Below are positions 62,383 through 64,000 of a stretch of DNA of 64,000 nucleotides, in pieces; positions within the stretch are counted from its first letter, which is position 1; every line of letters starts with the position of its first letter. A program made the position numbers and the translations under genes. Source of the stretch: Pseudovibrio exalbescens DSM 16456 (lineage in GTDB: Bacteria > Pseudomonadota > Alphaproteobacteria > Rhizobiales > Stappiaceae); the NCBI RefSeq assembly GCF_000422785.1, contig NZ_AUGS01000002.1, forward strand, positions 434,001 to 498,000, in the 5' to 3' direction. The notes below the pieces were generated by a model. It made no database searches. It was not told the origin of the DNA and saw only the letters and a program-made list of their open reading frames with translations.

Positions 62383-63030
62383 TTAACCCGGAAAGGCCAC
62401 GCCAATGCCCTTGAGACCGCAGTATCCCTCTGGATGTTTGGCAAGATATTGCTGATGATAGTCTTCCGCCCAGTAAAAATTATGGGCCATTTTGAGTTCT
62501 GTGGTAATCGTCCGCTTTATACTTTCGGACCGTAGCGCCTTTTGAAACAGTATTAGTGATTCTTCGGCAGCTGTTAGCTGATCTTCGTCCATTACATAAA
62601 CTGCTGATCGATACTGGCTGCCAATGTCATTTCCCTGACGCATGCCCTGTGTGGGGTCGTGGTTTTCCCAAAATACTTTCAGAAGATCCGTCAGGGGGAG
62701 GTGGGCCGGATCAAATACAATCTTCACAACTTCTGTGTGGCCGGTTCGTCCAGTTGAAACTTCATTGTAGGTCGGGTTAGGGGTGGTTCCGCCTGCATAG
62801 CCAACACCTGTCACGTGAACACCCGGTAGCGGCCAAAAGAGGCGTTCAGCGCCCCAAAAACAACCCATCCCGACTACCAGCTCTCGTAGGCCCTCGGGAT
62901 AGGGGCCATTTATTGGAATGCCAGAGACCTGGTGATTTCCAGGAGAGGTGAGTGGTGTGTCTCGGCCAGGCAGGCTGCCCTCTGCGGTCTGCTTGCTGAA
63001 CCGGTTGGCCAGCAGTGTCATGAAAGACAT
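62383..63030 (-). CDS. msrA: Peptide methionine-S-sulfoxide reductase MsrA
   Basis: A 215-residue enzyme reducing methionine-S-sulfoxide. The catalytic Cys57 is in [13 protein letters not shown]. Further motifs are [20 protein letters not shown] and the substrate-binding [12 protein letters not shown] resolving Cys is in the EGYCGLKG tail. An N-terminal extension of about 45 residues precedes the domain, as in many longer MsrA proteins. No msrB is adjacent. Confidence 0.95.
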   Translation of the reverse strand: MSFMTLLANRFSKQTAEGSLPGRDTPLTSPGNHQVSGIPINGPYPEGLRELVVGMGCFWGAERLFWPLPGVHVTGVGYAGGTTPNPTYNEVSTGRTGHTEVVKIVFDPAHLPLTDLLKVFWENHDPTQGMRQGNDIGSQYRSAVYVMDEDQLTAAEESLILFQKALRSESIKRTITTELKMAHNFYWAEDYHQQYLAKHPEGYCGLKGIGVAFPG

Positions 63031-63115
63031 TTATCCCTCCCCGTATTTTTCCATGCTTCAAAGCTGGCTCAAATCGAGCAAAAATCAAGCACGGCATATG
63101 ACAGCGGCGGAAAAA

Positions 63116-63481
63116 TCAGAGCAGGGAGGCGCGGAGTTTCCGCCTGCGGTCGCCATACCAGATCAACAGCAGGCCCAATGGTGTGAAGATTACCCATGCC
63201 GGATACTGGAGCAGGCCTTGCAAAATGGGATCCCATAAGAAAGGCGAGATGTGGCGCTGCACACCTGCTTGGGCCGCGTTCAACGTGCCAGGAGAAATGT
63301 CGAACCAAACCTGCCCCATCGGAGTAATGACCCAAGCCGACGCGGCGATGCTGCGGGTGCAATCAACCACGAACGACACAAGGGCAATGGCAATGAACCA
63401 AAGTCCGAGCACTCTAGCCAGGAAACTGAACACGTTTGCACTCCGTAATTGTTGCTTGTCTCGCCACCACTGATAGCGCAT
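63116..63481 (-). CDS. Small membrane protein, unknown function
   Basis: A 121-residue protein with two predicted helices (VLGLWFIAIALVSFVVDC and PAWVIFTPLGLLLIWYG) and a basic C-terminal tail (DRRRKLRAS). The sequence is similar to conserved alphaproteobacterial hypotheticals I cannot name. No function is inferred. It sits between msrA and the tRNA-Ser gene. Confidence 0.65.
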   Translation of the reverse strand: MRYQWWRDKQQLRSANVFSFLARVLGLWFIAIALVSFVVDCTRSIAASAWVITPMGQVWFDISPGTLNAAQAGVQRHISPFLWDPILQGLLQYPAWVIFTPLGLLLIWYGDRRRKLRASLL

Positions 63482-63704
63482 GTGGGGTCATCGTGCCCTT
63501 TAATCATGAACAACGAAACTCAACATCCGGTGAATGCGTTCCTTCTTAACAAGTTCACACGACGAGCGGCCGTCCCTCAACTGTCATGCGCAGTTCACAG
63601 GTTGGGGAAAGGTGAAGCCTTTTTGAAAATAAGTGCTTGCGCCCTACAAACGCTTTTACTATACCCCCTCTCACACCGCCGGCGCACAGCTGGTGTCGTG
63701 ATGC

Positions 63705-63794
63705 GGAGAGGTGGCCGAGCGGTCGAAGGCGCACGCCTGGAACGCGTGTAGGCGGGAAACCGTCTCCAGGGTTCGAATCCCTGTCTCTCCGCCA
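63705..63794 (+). tRNA. tRNA-Ser (anticodon GGA)
   Basis: A 90-nt gene. The acceptor stem GGAGAGG pairs with TCTCTCC (last pair G-U), and CCA is encoded at the 3' end. The D loop has GGCCGAGCGGTCGAAGGC, and the anticodon arm CACGC-CTGGAAC-GCGTG gives a GGA anticodon reading UCC/UCU. A long variable arm follows, as expected for tRNA-Ser, then a TTCGAAT T-loop. A T-rich stretch (TTTTTATTATA) follows and may end transcription. Confidence 0.95.
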
Positions 63795-63865
63795 TTTTTA
63801 TTATACCTTCCCTGAAAACCGATACCTCATTTCTCAGTCATCCTTGAGCATATCGCACTGATGCC

Positions 63866-64000
63866 TCACGGTGTTTGTTCTGGCAGAAGGGCCGCTCGTG
63901 TTTCTCTGATCGTCTCACCAAAGTGTTGTTTGTATGCTCTTGAAAGAGCGGCAGCGGATGTAAAGCCGGTGCGGGTTGCGATACCAACCGTTGGCAGACG
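63866..64000 (-). CDS. AraC-family regulator, C-terminal part (cut by window edge)
   Basis: The frame enters from the right edge and ends at the TGA at 63866-63868. The 44 residues read IATRTGFTSAAALSRAY followed by KQHFGETIRETR, the second helix-turn-helix of AraC/XylS proteins. The rest of the gene is outside the window, so target and ligand are unknown. Confidence 0.85.
   Translation of the reverse strand, partial: RLPTVGIATRTGFTSAAALSRAYKQHFGETIRETRAALLPEQTP

Noticed and set aside
1-64000. Search for CRISPR array, insertion sequence, prophage or toxin-antitoxin island
   Set aside because: No short regularly spaced repeats, transposase, integrase or terminal inverted repeats were seen. 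The tRNA-Ser at 63705 has no integrase beside it within the window.

Overview
The window looks like chromosomal DNA of an aquatic alphaproteobacterium. GC is moderate and coding density is high. Evidence for the group: three solute-binding-protein transport systems (two TRAP, one Liv-type ABC), Rhodobacterales-type PyrE and PyrC, an FNR-type site beside the O2-independent ubiquinone genes, OpgH/OpgC glucan enzymes, and GntR/MarR/AraC regulators. I cannot name the genus. No insertion sequence, phage, CRISPR array or rRNA was seen. One tRNA gene (tRNA-Ser, GGA) lies near the right end. The window cuts a gene at each end: a metallo-beta-lactamase-fold hydrolase on the left and an AraC-type regulator on the right.

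Layout. 1-5.9 kb: a plus-strand catabolic operon (MBL hydrolase, FAD aromatic hydroxylase, DUF2783 protein, VOC protein, TRAP DctPQM), closed by a strong hairpin. 5.9-9.3 kb: a trans-3-hydroxyproline dehydratase-type enzyme, a YqaA-type membrane protein, a degenerate glycerophosphodiesterase-like protein and a GntR regulator. 9.4-14.1 kb: ubiT-ubiU-ubiV divergent from ubiD-ubiX with an FNR-like box between them, i.e. an O2-independent ubiquinone locus. 14.2-19.4 kb: a small cysteine-rich exported protein, gamma-glutamyltransferase, guanine deaminase, a two-ACT-domain protein and cytochrome b561. 19.5-23.6 kb: a compact group of a RibD-C reductase, methyltransferase, GT4 glycosyltransferase, divergent PTPS-fold protein and MDR dehydrogenase; the product is unknown, perhaps a modified or glycosylated pterin. 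23.8-34.3 kb: opgH, opgC, a TTC38-like TPR protein, a YeeE/YedE transporter with a DUF302 protein, a ThDP enzyme with a CoA-transferase, and a K+ channel with a zinc ribbon. 34.7-39 kb: an RND efflux pair. 39.1-48.3 kb: an exostosin-like protein, a Liv-type ABC transporter, a 2Fe-2S reductase-like protein, a TPR-methyltransferase and an exported protein.

48.4-56.2 kb holds the most interesting unit. Eight minus-strand genes are packed with overlaps or very short gaps: TRAP dctP-dctQ-dctM, pyrK, pyrD (class 1B), an M20 amidohydrolase, pyrC and pyrE. It ends in a textbook terminator. The set can be read as uptake of orotate (or a related acid), NAD-linked reduction to dihydroorotate, ring opening to N-carbamoyl-aspartate and hydrolysis to aspartate, with PyrE able to salvage orotate into UMP. 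It is also compatible with ordinary pyrimidine synthesis plus import. 56.6-64 kb: a tandem nucleotidyltransferase pair whose second copy has lost its catalytic aspartates, a PabB-PabC fusion, a chemoreceptor, MarR, MsrA, a small membrane protein, tRNA-Ser and the cut AraC gene.
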